Assembly (NCBI GenBank): GCA_027627225.1
Contig: CM051029.1
Span: 13,874,523-13,938,522 of the forward strand
Direction: 5' to 3'
Source: Congeria kusceri
Taxonomy: Eukaryota > Mollusca > Bivalvia > Myida > Dreissenidae
DNA length: 64,000 nt
In this document: piece after piece, positions 24,504-34,048 of the stretch
Layout: every line of letters starts with the position of its first letter
How positions within the stretch are numbered: the first letter of the stretch is position 1
Notes under the pieces: model-generated
The model's input: the letters and a program-made list of their open reading frames with translations, nothing else
Databases searched by the model: none
Told to the model about the DNA's origin: nothing
Program-made: the position numbers and the translations under genes

Positions 24504-24620
24504 TACTGCCTGGTCTTGTGTAATATATCAAGTGAGGCTTAGAATAATAAAACGGCGAGGATTGCCGAGCCGTTATTTTATTCGTGCCGAACCTGATATA
24601 TTACACGAGACCAGGCAGTA
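24504..24620. repeat. palindromic element (hairpin), 117 bp
   Basis: The outer arms 24504-24530 and 24594-24620 are 27 bp long and complementary except at one position, where G-T pairing is possible. Inside lies a weaker second stem around GTGAGGCTT..GGCGAG / CTCG..AAGCC-like sequence. It resembles the core of the hairpin at 59250-59365, although the outer arms of the two are unrelated. Confidence 0.8.
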
Positions 24621-24639
24621 ATCTGTTTTTCTATTTATC

Positions 24640-25440
24640 ATACCAAATTTTTCGTAAAACATCACCAAACGAGCTGATTTTTATATATTTAAAAACTAAG
24701 GGCGGCGTTGATTTTGCTGAGCCGAAATTTACACGTTCACGTAGATGTAGTTATGGATTTCTAAAAGTTGACTGATTAATACTTTATTAGTAACATTTCG
24801 TAATGATAAATGAACTGTTTTCACTACGAATACATATATTACACGCATGCTCATTCATAAAATACTGAAAATTGCGAACTGAAATGGATTGCAATGATCA
24901 ATTTTATCGGAGAACACACCACGCCGAATTGTTTTGAGACGCCATTTTGGAGTTGTGTATTGAAATTGACATCTCCAAGATCGTGTCAATATTGAAAGTA
25001 TTTGACTATAGTGTGTTCCTTTTTTGGTAAAAATGGTTTTGGTTCAACATAAACTGATGCTGCGTAGTGCGTTTTAGTGAATTTATTGAAATAAATTTAT
25101 ATGGATGATTTATTGTGTTCCATAGATGACGTCATATCACTACCAAAGTGCGGGTTTATGTGAATATTTAAAAAGTAACGCTTTTGTGATTTATGATGAT
25201 TAAAAATAATAAACTATGTACGTTCTTGGTATCAAATTGTTTCTTTTGTTGAATCTGATATATTTTTACTGAAACTGTTAACTTTATAGTTGTTTCCGAA
25301 TAATATGACGTACCTCCAAACATTGACTAATATAAACCCTATTGACCTGATATACAAAAATATATCAGGCACCATTGTATCAAGCCGATATCAGCATAGT
25401 GGTATGATAAATAAACAACTCCCTCACAAGGAAATGCTCT
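24640..25440. other. non-coding stretch, probable intron
   Basis: No gene signal and no distinct repeat recognised. Confidence 0.4.
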
Positions 25441-25444
25441 ACAT

Positions 25445-25691
25445 CATCTCCAGTAGGCACTGTTTACTGACCAAGCAAGTGATTCTGAAGAAACCGTCCT
25501 AGTTCTACAGTATACCGGCGGAGAATGTGCTCGGAGTACAGACTACTTAGAATGCTTTTGCAATTCTACAACAGTGTATACATGTATACTAAAGATGGTA
25601 GCGCTGTCAAATAATGGGCCGCGATGGCGGTGCTCCACAACATTTGATGGTGTCGAATCAATCAGCAACAACCACACAATCAGCCTATTAA
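25445..25691 (+). CDS. Ig-like extracellular domain exon
   Basis: An open stretch of about 75 codons reads through LVLQYTGGECARST, LECFCNSTTVYTCILK and RWRCSTTFDG and ends HTISLL. It finishes at a donor (TTAA|GTAGGT) in phase 1. The W-x-C followed by a serine/threonine-rich strand resembles the end of variable-type Ig-like domains in molluscan receptors, and two N-x-S/T sites suit an extracellular protein. Its phase joins correctly to the next exon at 26052. The 5' border is uncertain because a stop lies in frame at about 25454, next to a CCAG acceptor-like site. Confidence 0.5.
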
Positions 25692-26051
25692 GTAGGTTAC
25701 GTTATGTATTAGTTTTTACAATGGTCTACTTTTATGTTTAGTATCGAAATGTTTTGATGGGTCCAGCGAATGATTTCTATTGTTACGAGACAATTAAATA
25801 GTTATAAATTAAATCAAAGAGACGGAATTACAGATACTGCTATGTAATGGTTTCTAAAGATGTGTTGATTGGTCATTACATAATAGCAACGATAAATTTC
25901 ATTGAAATGCTGTTACACAAAGGTAAATGAAATTCTGGCTAATTCATTGCTTGTCGTTAATGGTAGCATATTTCTTGAATAAGTGTATTACTAGTGTGTT
26001 GTATGCCTATACAATATAATATTTATTGTACGTTTGGATGTTATGTTTAAG

Positions 26052-26229
26052 TTCAACTCACATCCGTGACACTGAATCCACTGAATGCCGTTTCGTACAT
26101 TGTATATAACGAATCGACTATCTTCAGTTGCACCTCTTCAACAAGCAGGCCAAAGGTAATTATTGAGTGGTTTGCAGTTGACACGAACATCACAGTCATT
26201 GAAGGAATTCAGAATCACTGGTTGTTCCG
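26052..26229 (+). CDS. Ig-like domain exon (N-terminal half of domain)
   Basis: The acceptor TTTAAG ends at 26051 and the exon starts in phase 1, matching the donor phase at 25691. The frame encodes QLTSVTLNPLNAV, then STIFSCTSSTSRPKVIIEWF. This is a B-strand cysteine followed about a dozen residues later by the C-strand tryptophan, as in I-set/C2-set Ig domains. NITV gives a glycosylation site. The F-strand cysteine is not in this exon. A GT donor near 26229 (CCGG|GTTACT) is possible, and the second half would be in a later exon or lost. Confidence 0.5.
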
Positions 26230-26289
26230 GGTTACTTTAGGATTAATGGTTCTGAAAATAATTACCACTCTACCATTTTGATTTTTATT

Positions 26290-27050
26290 AACTGGTGTTT
26301 GAACAGCAATACATTTGAAGTAAATCACTAAAGTTTCAACTGCGTATGCTGATCAATGAACCGAAACGAAGTTTTATGAGTAAAACATGTTGAAATATCT
26401 ACCTAAACACCGGTTACAGAAAATAGGGTACGGTTTATTTATCGCGATAAAACATCGAAAATGTCCAGTACATGTGCACGTTTATGGTATCACTGGTAAA
26501 TAAATGTATATTATCTGTACTGTATACATAAGACAATCATGCTTTCCATATTACTGTAGAAATCAAGGGTAATATTGACACGTATGTAATGGAGTGTTCC
26601 GAGTAACTTGAACGGACCTCATTTTTAAAGGGATTATGTCAAGCAATTTCTAATGTGTATGCATTTTTCAATTACTCCATGGGTTGGTTGGGTTAGAAGA
26701 CTCATTCACAATGTAAGCCAATTGTTTATTGACCAATACATATCATTTGTTACACAAATAAAGGGATATTATATGTATGGTTCTCATAAGTTTGATTTAT
26801 CTATATCTGTAATTAATGACAAATGCCTAATAGCTTTTCGTGTTATTTCAAACTGAAAACTGGTGCCAGACATATGGCGAACAAAGAAGCATATATTTTT
26901 AATGTTTTCAGATAGTTTATTTGTTTAGAATCTATGTGCAATTTCCACATTGTATACGTTAATGCACTTTGGATTGTTTATCGCATTTCGGTTAATGTAT
27001 ATATTTCATTTTTTCGCGATTTTTTGTTTTCGACGTTGCTGTCTAAGATC
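26290..27050. other. non-coding stretch, probable intron
   Basis: No gene signal and no distinct repeat recognised. Confidence 0.4.
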
Positions 27051-27054
27051 ACTT

Positions 27055-28060
27055 TTGACCTAGATTTCTTGCGATAATTATGCAGCGGGAAAATTGATTG
27101 CCAATATAATTTGGCAAAATGTCTATAGCCATAAACATATCTTCGACATACAGTCTAGAAACGAACATAATTATGAACAATTTTACAGACTGTATGTCAT
27201 AATCAGAATGTTATATTCATTTACATAATGAAATAACTATATTGTTTACCTTACATAATCTCTATAAAAACAATTACAATGCTACAATTCACGGGGACGA
27301 CAGTCGGTCACAACGTACAATGTTGCCTGTTGAGCTCGTAAGCACAAAATATATAGTGGTAAATTTCTGGTATTTTTCTGATAAATAAGCAAAACAAATA
27401 TTAGCAAATTTGATTGAGCTTATATTTCCTATTATTTTATAATTGTATAAAATATTATAATACGTCGTCCCCTTGAATTTAATTCTAGCGAGTACAACTC
27501 CATCTGGAGAATCATCCTAAAAATAGCGCGCGGTAAAGCTGTGTTAATACACACGCATCAATTGCGTCTGGAGAATCCTAAACCCGAGAATTGCAATAAA
27601 TGGGGAATTCATAAACTTAATGCTCATTAATTCCCGCTATTATTTTATGACATTGTTAATTTGTTAAATTTACCTGACAAATTCATGTATCAATTATGTT
27701 TACGTAAATTACTAATATTTAGCTTATTCATGTATCACTGTTGAAAACAAGGGGCGATATATGGTCGGTTTATTCACTGTACAGCTATAAATAATTATTA
27801 AGTTCATCTCAATTAAATTTTGGGGGCCGATACGTTTTCGTATAGTGTTCGAAAAATCTAGTGTCCGATAAGTCACCTTAGTAGAGACCGAAACATCTGG
27901 GGTCCGAGAATTCTTCTTAGTAGGGAACGAAACATATGGGTTCCGTGAAGTCACAGCTTGGTTCTCTTGTATTATATTTAGGGCAAAAAATGACATCTCG
28001 ATATGAATTTCTACGCCGATTGTCTTTTTAAAGACATTCCTTGATTACTTTCAGCTGGCA
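27055..28060 (+). repeat. dispersed repeat family A, copy 1, with MITE-like core
   Basis: It is collinear with 59380-60480 and, inverted, with about 29600-30360. A core at 27286-27480 has inverted ends, left AATTCACGGGGACGACAG.. and right ..GTCGTCCCCTTGAATT. It is followed by 'ggggccgatacgttttcgta' near 27822 and 'tccgaaaaat' and 'ctggggtccgag' modules. A fragment at 27058-27130 ('cagcgggaaaattgattgcc') is also found at 58078-58140. No open frame is conserved between copies. Confidence 0.75.
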
Positions 28061-28824
28061 CTTGTATATTTAATTGTACTGGTCAGTCAAAGGCATTGGT
28101 AAACGTTGATGCTTATATGATTATTTTATAGTTATAATCTAACATGTGAATGTCCATAGACGCTATATGGCTTTGAACCTGTTAACCTATTGACCCGCAT
28201 CCTACATGAAACTGTAATATTAAGATGCCAAACTCGGGAAAAACTGCTATATAGGCCCTTACAATTATATTGTGATTATTTGTTGCCCAATTCAATAAAT
28301 AAAAACATCGTCCTAGTTATGTTGTTTGACAACAAATAAGTTATTCAGACACAAGCTTTTAAAACCAACCCTTATGGAATTTGTAGTATTAGTGTCAAGT
28401 GACCCGGAACAGACGTACTTAATTTGGAACTATCGTAATCAGTGCATATAGTTCGGCACAATATTTTACCAATTTATTTAATGCTACCAAGAGTTCTAAA
28501 CTTGTATATTGAAGCTGATATAATTGTCTTTTGAAATATATACAGATTGACTGGATTGAAAGCACATTTAAAAAGAAAACAGCGTTTTTTGTCGTTAGTG
28601 ATCCGGAACTACACACTTGATAGTATATAAATAAACAAAACTACAATGATGACCAAGCACGAGTTAGTGTTGCAAATACAATATAAGTGACATACAAGGT
28701 ACTAAAAACGCAACCTTGTACCCAAATTTACATCAAATATACTAAAATTAACGATGTGAAACAAATATAAAATACATGATTAAAAATTGTTCGTATTTTT
28801 TAAAATTATATTTTCTCGTAATAG
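28061..28824. other. non-coding stretch, probable intron
   Basis: No gene signal. A weak internal duplication around 'gtgacccggaactacacac' (about 28397 and 28600) is visible. Confidence 0.4.
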
Positions 28825-29069
28825 TTCCCGTTTTAAGGCCTGCTATTACAATGAATGACACCATCGTATCAGGAACCGTTTCTGTCCGTGAAGGAAGTCC
28901 CTATGAGTTCCAGTGTTCTGCATCCGGATATCCGCCTCCATCTTACCGCTGGTTGTATCGAGGAAGACAAGAGTACGGAAGCACAGTATTACTACAATTC
29001 AGAGATGAACAAATTTATTGTGAGAAGATGAACAATTACTGTTCACTGAATGGAACCTTGACTGCCTAA
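28825..29069 (+). pseudogene. I-set-like immunoglobulin domain exon, probably truncated
   Basis: The acceptor (TCTCGTAATAG) ends at 28824 and the exon opens in phase 1. The frame encodes a strand-A region (VLRPAITMNDTIV), then SVREGSPYEFQCSASGYPPP followed by YRWLYRG. This is the canonical Ig B-strand Cys and C-strand Trp arrangement of I-set domains. NGT near the end is a glycosylation site. The frame stops at 29067 before the expected D-x-G-x-Y-x-C motif. Just after the stop, another frame reads TSVTGLN, resembling the next strand, so a small indel may have broken it. It belongs with the other plus-strand Ig exons from 23 kb onward. Confidence 0.65.
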
Positions 29070-29291
29070 TACACGACGTCGGTCACTGGACTCAACTAAA
29101 GCTATTGAGCTTGTCAAGATTTTAAGTATTTACACTTTTCTACTTTTTACAACAGTGTTCACTGATCATTAGAATATGTCCAATAAAATGGGTCTGACAT
29201 TATATGTATATCGATACGCAATGAATGCGCATTGAAGCGTTAAATCTTCTTTTGACTTCGAAGGGTATCTAGTTAACAGTGGACTTGTGCA

Positions 29292-29545
29292 ATGGCATTC
29301 AATGTTTTTAAATTTTTAAACAAATACCGTAAATCGGAAAAATTGGTAGAAGTGTTTAGAAGATATGTTTCGGAGGATTATTTGAATAACTGTATGGAAG
29401 TCGCACGTAACGTATTTAAATCGTGTAAGTGCAGCTCACGCGATCGTGTTTGGGGTACTGAAGTCACCGTTCTTAAATACATATATTCAACTATATTATT
29501 ATTCTCTTGTATATCTCTGTATTTACGATTCCTTTACCGATTAGG
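29292..29545 (+). CDS. unidentified open frame
   Basis: ATG 29292 opens a 121-codon frame whose first ~60 residues look soluble and charged, with pairs of cysteines (SCKCSS). A hydrophobic stretch follows, and the C-terminal part from about 29545 is inside repeat family A. I recognise no family. The N-terminal part could be a small exon, but nothing beyond its length supports it. Confidence 0.2.
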
Positions 29546-29589
29546 TATCAAGACCAGATGTCCCCAAATCCGTTTGTGTCCAATCTGTA

Positions 29590-30360
29590 ACGGAGACTAC
29601 GATGCAACTTCGTACCCTAAATATAATACAAGAGGACCAAAATTATCGGTTACGTGACCTTTTGGACCCCAGTTTGTTCAGGCCATACTAAGGAGACTTC
29701 TCAGACACTATATTTTTCGAACACCATAAGAAAACGTTACGGCCCCAAAATTTATTTGCAATAACCTCAATCATTATTAATATCTGTACCGTGAATACAC
29801 CGATCATATACCGCCAAATGTTACGTTAATAACCTAAATACAAGTAATTTACGTGAACATAATTGATACATGAATGGGTCAGGCAAATGTTACAAATTAA
29901 CATTGTCAACAAATAATAGCGGGAAGAATTCAAATTAGTATATGTATCATATAAGTGTACATAGTTCTGTTAAATAATATACTCTATGTTTCATTAGTAT
30001 TGCACATAGTGTATTCATCCTACGCAAATGACGTTAAAATAACATGAATAACATTTCTACGTATTACGATACTTCTGTCACCACATTTTTTAAATATAAA
30101 TATATGTTTAACATTTGTTATACTGAAGAACATCTAAGTTGATAGAAAGGTGCAATTATAAATAATTCTCAATAAAACGCAACCCCAATTCAAATATAAA
30201 TTAACATGCAAAGTAAGTTTATAAATTCTCCATCTATTGAAATTCTCGGGTTTAGCATTCTTCTGCTGGAGTGTGTTGTACTCGCTAGAAATAATTCACG
30301 GGGACCCAATTCGGTTACAACGTACAATACAATTTTAAACAGTGATAAAATAATAGGAAA
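29590..30360 (-). repeat. dispersed repeat family A, copy 2 (inverted)
   Basis: Reverse-complement match to 27.2-28.0 and 59.5-60.4 kb. It runs from the 'tcggttacgtgacc..ggacccca' module near 29646 through 'aacgttacggccccaaaattt' at 29732 to the MITE end 'ttcacggggaccc' near 30297. It breaks off inside the MITE core at 'ataataggaaatatg' and family B begins immediately, so one element interrupts or abuts the other. Confidence 0.75.
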
Positions 30361-30361
30361 T

Positions 30362-31100
30362 ATGTGGCTTGGAAGGCGACTTTGACCCTTATGGCGCTAA
30401 CGTCATTTCAGAGAAAACGCGAGAAAACGGCAAACGATCAACTATTTTCTGATTTAACTCACTATTATAACTTACAACAACAACGCCGGGACATATCTTG
30501 TTCACAAATCGATTCAGATGCATTCAACACACATGTTAGTTTCAAAATAGTGACATGTAACCGTATTTTATTCGGCATGGTATCTGTGAAACTGACACGA
30601 GTGGTTGAATTGTTCGTCAAAGTTTTCGGAGAAATTGTGTTTTCCATGGATTTATGAAAAATTTTGCTGCCAAATGTTCGATGGAAATTGAAACCTAAAG
30701 TAGTTTCTGTATAGTTATATATATTTTTTGTGTTTTTATGTAATGATTCCTGGAAATTTATCAATAGACATTGTACTTTGCACACAACATATTGACCCGG
30801 AAGCTAATCGTCGTTATGCGGAATCAACTGTTTTGTTTATAGCAACAGACAATAATGTCGCAAAATGTAAAAAATCACTAACATAAAATAAGTCATTACC
30901 GATAAACAAGTACAATTCCAAATTATTATTTTTTTTTAATCAAGTTGAACATTTTTTGGGAAAACTTAATTTAGTTGACCAGCTTTACAAAACATTGAGA
31001 AAATGTTTAATGTTGCTGGAAGCAGTGCTGATCAACCAAAATTAGCAAAAAAGACTAGCCACTCATCGCTAATGATAACGATCAGTTGATATATTAACGT
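30362..31100 (+). repeat. dispersed repeat family B, copy 2 (longer copy)
   Basis: It matches 8885-9330 at both ends and contains an additional ~240 bp in the middle (about 30565-30800). It ends with 'agcagtgctgat' near 31022. It lies directly upstream of the integrase fragment, but its relation to that retroelement is unknown. The other copy at 9 kb has no integrase beside it. Confidence 0.75.
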
Positions 31101-31116
31101 TATATTTCCTGTGCAG

Positions 31117-31548
31117 ATGACAATCTTTTGTATAATGAATATGATAATGTGGATGGTCCTGAAGGGAGAGTGCAGGAAATTGTGTCCCCCATGGAAAGGT
31201 CCGGCACTTATAATATATAAACTGTCGGCATACCTGTACCGAGTCAGACTGAAGAATTCCGTGTTTGTGGTAAACCATGACCGGATGATGCCTTGTCGAG
31301 ACAGGAAGCTGCCAACCTGGATAACAGACCACAAGATGTCCAAAATACCAGCAGATGCTTCTACTGACAGTTTAACTAACACGGATATATATTGCACTTG
31401 CCGCAAACCATGGGACGGACGATTCATGATTCAGTGTGACTACTGTGACGAATGGTATCACGGATCGTGTGTTGACATTTCACAGTCAGACGCACTGGAT
31501 ATTGACAAGTACAGTTGCACTGCATGTAAAAGACAGCGACGGGCCTAG
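31117..31548 (+). CDS. retroelement integrase C-terminus fused to a PHD finger (5'-truncated)
   Basis: 143 codons from ATG 31117; a GTG lies two codons earlier. Residues about 12-65 match the end of Ty3/gypsy-type integrases: W-x-V-L-K, then CPPWKGPALIIYKLS, a YRVRLKN strand and VVNHDRMMPC, the small beta-barrel that contacts DNA. Residues about 91-138 are a complete PHD finger with C4HC3 ligands: YCTC (C93, C95), CDYC (C107, C110), WYHGSC (H115, C118) and CTAC (C134, C137). PHD fingers commonly read histone H3 tails, so a chromatin-targeting role for the integrase is inferred. The catalytic core, RT and gag are absent upstream; the copy begins abruptly after a repeat and has lost its 5' part. 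A TatD-like ORF follows 40 nt downstream in another frame. Confidence 0.8.
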   Translation: MTIFCIMNMIMWMVLKGECRKLCPPWKGPALIIYKLSAYLYRVRLKNSVFVVNHDRMMPCRDRKLPTWITDHKMSKIPADASTDSLTNTDIYCTCRKPWDGRFMIQCDYCDEWYHGSCVDISQSDALDIDKYSCTACKRQRRA

Positions 31549-31588
31549 ACAGGGCATGTAAAGTTAATATTATTTGTTAGTTGCAGAT

Positions 31589-34048
31589 ATGGCGTCCTCG
31601 GACAGATTCCGTGAGGAAGTAAGGAATGTGATTTGGGACCGGAAGCTGCCGAAAGATGTCGATAAGTTCACCAGGGACCTGGCATTATTATCAGGCAGAA
31701 ACAAGGAAATCTGCCTCAAGTATGTTGTGGACATTGCCGACCTAGCCAGGAATTTGTTGAGAAGAATTTCTTCTCAATCGGAGAAGAAACGTTTCAGTTC
31801 ATGGCTGGGGAAATACGCCAATTGCCTCGATACTTACCAGGTAATGGGACGGGACTGGATATGCGAGCATATATGGAAGTTGCCTTCCGTCACTTCGATT
31901 CCCCAGACCTTCCAACCAGAAGAGGGTCGTCGTGATGTCCGATTGGCAGAGGGTGTGGACCGCGTTATGTACATTGGAGATGAGGTTGTGACTCCAATGG
32001 AAGAAGACGAGCTTCTTCGAATCTCAGAGGGAACGGACCCAATGGACATCGGGACAGATCCTGATATTCTTTTAGCAACTCCAGGGTCATACAAGGGAAG
32101 CACCCGAAGTCCCAAAGGGATAAGTCCTGGGGTCCGGAAGATGACGGTCCAGCCCTGTCAGGAGCTAGCATCCGAGTTATCGATCCGTCCCAAAGATCCA
32201 GGGGTTATGCTGCAACCATTAAGTGGGACCTACTCAATGATGCAGATGGGGAGAGCCACTAATACTCTCACCACCGGGGCCTTACGTCCCAACGAGGTTC
32301 CCGGTTCCACTGGGGGGCAGAGAGTCATAACTGAATCATCGGCGATTCCAGTCCCAGAAACTACGACAACTAGGGCTGTAATTCCTAGGAGTGACGCCGA
32401 CAGAAATGAAAAAGTCATTGGGGCGTACCGTCCCAAGGAAATAACCAAATTAACTGGGGCGTACCGTCCCACAGAAGGCGGAAAGACATCCAGTCAGAGA
32501 CGAGATCAAGGTCCAAGAGGGGCGTACCGTCCCAAGGAAACACCCAACTTAACTGGGGCGTACCGTCCCAAAAGAGAGACAGCTGGTCAGAAAAGCCACC
32601 AATCCTCCATCGTCAGATCACCCCTCAAAATTACAGTGATGGAATCTCAAGACCCGGAAATCCAACAGCCGCCTCGCAAGGTTAAGAAGGTTGACACTCA
32701 TCTCCTATCTAGGAGCCAGCGGAGGAAGGCACAAGCGTGTTTGGTACCACATTGCCCTGGGACTTTGTCCTACAAGAAGGTGCACGCATTCGTCGATCAC
32801 CTCCCAGGTATCTTCGAAGAAGTCCTGCCAGCTGGGGATGAGAACATCATTCGTACCCAGGTCAAGGCCTTAGAACAGGTGACACTCTGGCTGATGGGGC
32901 GTTTGGCCACCCTTGGGGAACTGTTGGAGTTTGTAAGGATGCAGAAGATTTTGGGAGAAAAGGACAATGGTGAAATCTCCCCTAGACAGGAAGCCTCCAT
33001 GCGACATTTCTGCATTTACCTGGGTGAGCCGGCACCAGAGCGGTTTACGCTGAACCCTCCTAATTCCGTGGCTGTTTTAATACATTGGAAAGTTTTACTC
33101 TTGATCAGTGCCCGCCTTCACAAAGATGAACAAGATTTCTGGAGGAAAACGTATCCCCTTCCACAGGGTTACCGAGTCCAGAGTCTAGATGCGGAGGGGC
33201 AAGAGAGTGACAACTTTCCAGTGGCAGTGGATAGCCATTTTCATCCAGATAGGCTGGCACGCAAGGCAGCCTTGCCCGCTGATTGCCAATTCCAGGATAT
33301 CTTAAATGCAGGGCCGGTGGAACCTAGCAAAAGAGTGAGTCTGGTAGCGGGTGTGGCGGTGTATTGCGACCCTATGGACTATCCTACTACCAGTATGATG
33401 AATGGGATTCCCAGCAACATTGCCTTGGCTCTAGGCATCCACCCACGACATGCGGATCGGTCGGAGCGGACTATCAATGAGTGGGTGGACCGGTTGAAAA
33501 GTCTGCTGCGGTGTAAACGGGTGGTAGCGGTAGGGGAAATCGGTCTCGACCACACTGAACCTTCTCTGAATTGGCCTCTGCAGATGGATCTACTCCACAA
33601 GATCCTGCCACACGTGAAAAGGGAACACATCCTGGTGTTGCATTGCAGAGGGATGAGGGATAGCTGCGGAACTGAAGTCTTCCTGCTTCTCCTGGACCTC
33701 CTGAAGGGTCTTCCTCGTATTCAGAAGATCCACCTGCATTGCTTCACGGGAAATGCCTATGTTGTGTCACGTTGGCTGGAACAGTTCCCGGAGACGTGGT
33801 TCGGTTTCACTAGCACTGTGAGGATGTTTGACAGGAACCAGCACGAGGCATTGACGTCCATCCATGACAGCCGTCTTTTGTTGGAAACCGACGCTCCGTA
33901 CTTTCCACTGCGAGGACAGCGTTGGTCTTCACCAAACCAGATTTATGAAGCGGCAGCCATGGTGGCAGAACATCGTCAAGTAGCTGTTGAGACAATTTTG
34001 TCGATAACGGCAGCCAATGCAAGAGAGTTGTACCAGCTCCGGGAATGA
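31589..34048 (+). CDS. TatD-type hydrolase with long repeat-containing N-terminus, retroelement-associated
   Basis: Intact 819-codon ORF from ATGGCGTCC; the frame is open 15 nt further upstream but without ATG. Residues 1-105 form a charged helical region. Residues 230-330 hold four GAYRP(K/T) repeats plus one GALRP variant, each about 12-21 residues apart. Residues 384-404 have a C-x4-C-x9-H-x4-H zinc-finger-like motif. Residues about 405-530 are helical, and 546-817 are a TatD metallo-nuclease barrel. All expected metal ligands are visible: SHFHPD (H550, H552), GEIGLD (E650), LHCRG (H685), LHCFTG (H717) and ETDAPY (D768). TatD enzymes are 3'-5' exonucleases/deoxyribonucleases; a single-domain member is about 260-300 residues, so this is a large fusion. 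The ORF is clearly GC-richer than its surroundings. The neighbouring integrase-PHD fragment suggests it is the last ORF of a retroelement, translated by reinitiation or from its own transcript. A solo domesticated host gene is the alternative. Confidence 0.85.
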   Translation: MASSDRFREEVRNVIWDRKLPKDVDKFTRDLALLSGRNKEICLKYVVDIADLARNLLRRISSQSEKKRFSSWLGKYANCLDTYQVMGRDWICEHIWKLPSVTSIPQTFQPEEGRRDVRLAEGVDRVMYIGDEVVTPMEEDELLRISEGTDPMDIGTDPDILLATPGSYKGSTRSPKGISPGVRKMTVQPCQELASELSIRPKDPGVMLQPLSGTYSMMQMGRATNTLTTGALRPNEVPGSTGGQRVITESSAIPVPETTTTRAVIPRSDADRNEKVIGAYRPKEITKLTGAYRPTEGGKTSSQRRDQGPRGAYRPKETPNLTGAYRPKRETAGQKSHQSSIVRSPLKITVMESQDPEIQQPPRKVKKVDTHLLSRSQRRKAQACLVPHCPGTLSYKKVHAFVDHLPGIFEEVLPAGDENIIRTQVKALEQVTLWLMGRLATLGELLEFVRMQKILGEKDNGEISPRQEASMRHFCIYLGEPAPERFTLNPPNSVAVLIHWKVLLLISARLHKDEQDFWRKTYPLPQGYRVQSLDAEGQESDNFPVAVDSHFHPDRLARKAALPADCQFQDILNAGPVEPSKRVSLVAGVAVYCDPMDYPTTSMMNGIPSNIALALGIHPRHADRSERTINEWVDRLKSLLRCKRVVAVGEIGLDHTEPSLNWPLQMDLLHKILPHVKREHILVLHCRGMRDSCGTEVFLLLLDLLKGLPRIQKIHLHCFTGNAYVVSRWLEQFPETWFGFTSTVRMFDRNQHEALTSIHDSRLLLETDAPYFPLRGQRWSSPNQIYEAAAMVAEHRQVAVETILSITAANARELYQLRE

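Noticed and set aside
30364..30785. ORFs on both strands in repeat family B
   Set aside because: The corresponding frames are not open in the 9-kb copy, so there is no evidence of coding.
31965..33630. Minus-strand ORFs opposite the TatD ORF
   Set aside because: They are shadows of the GC-rich plus-strand gene; no domain is recognisable in them.
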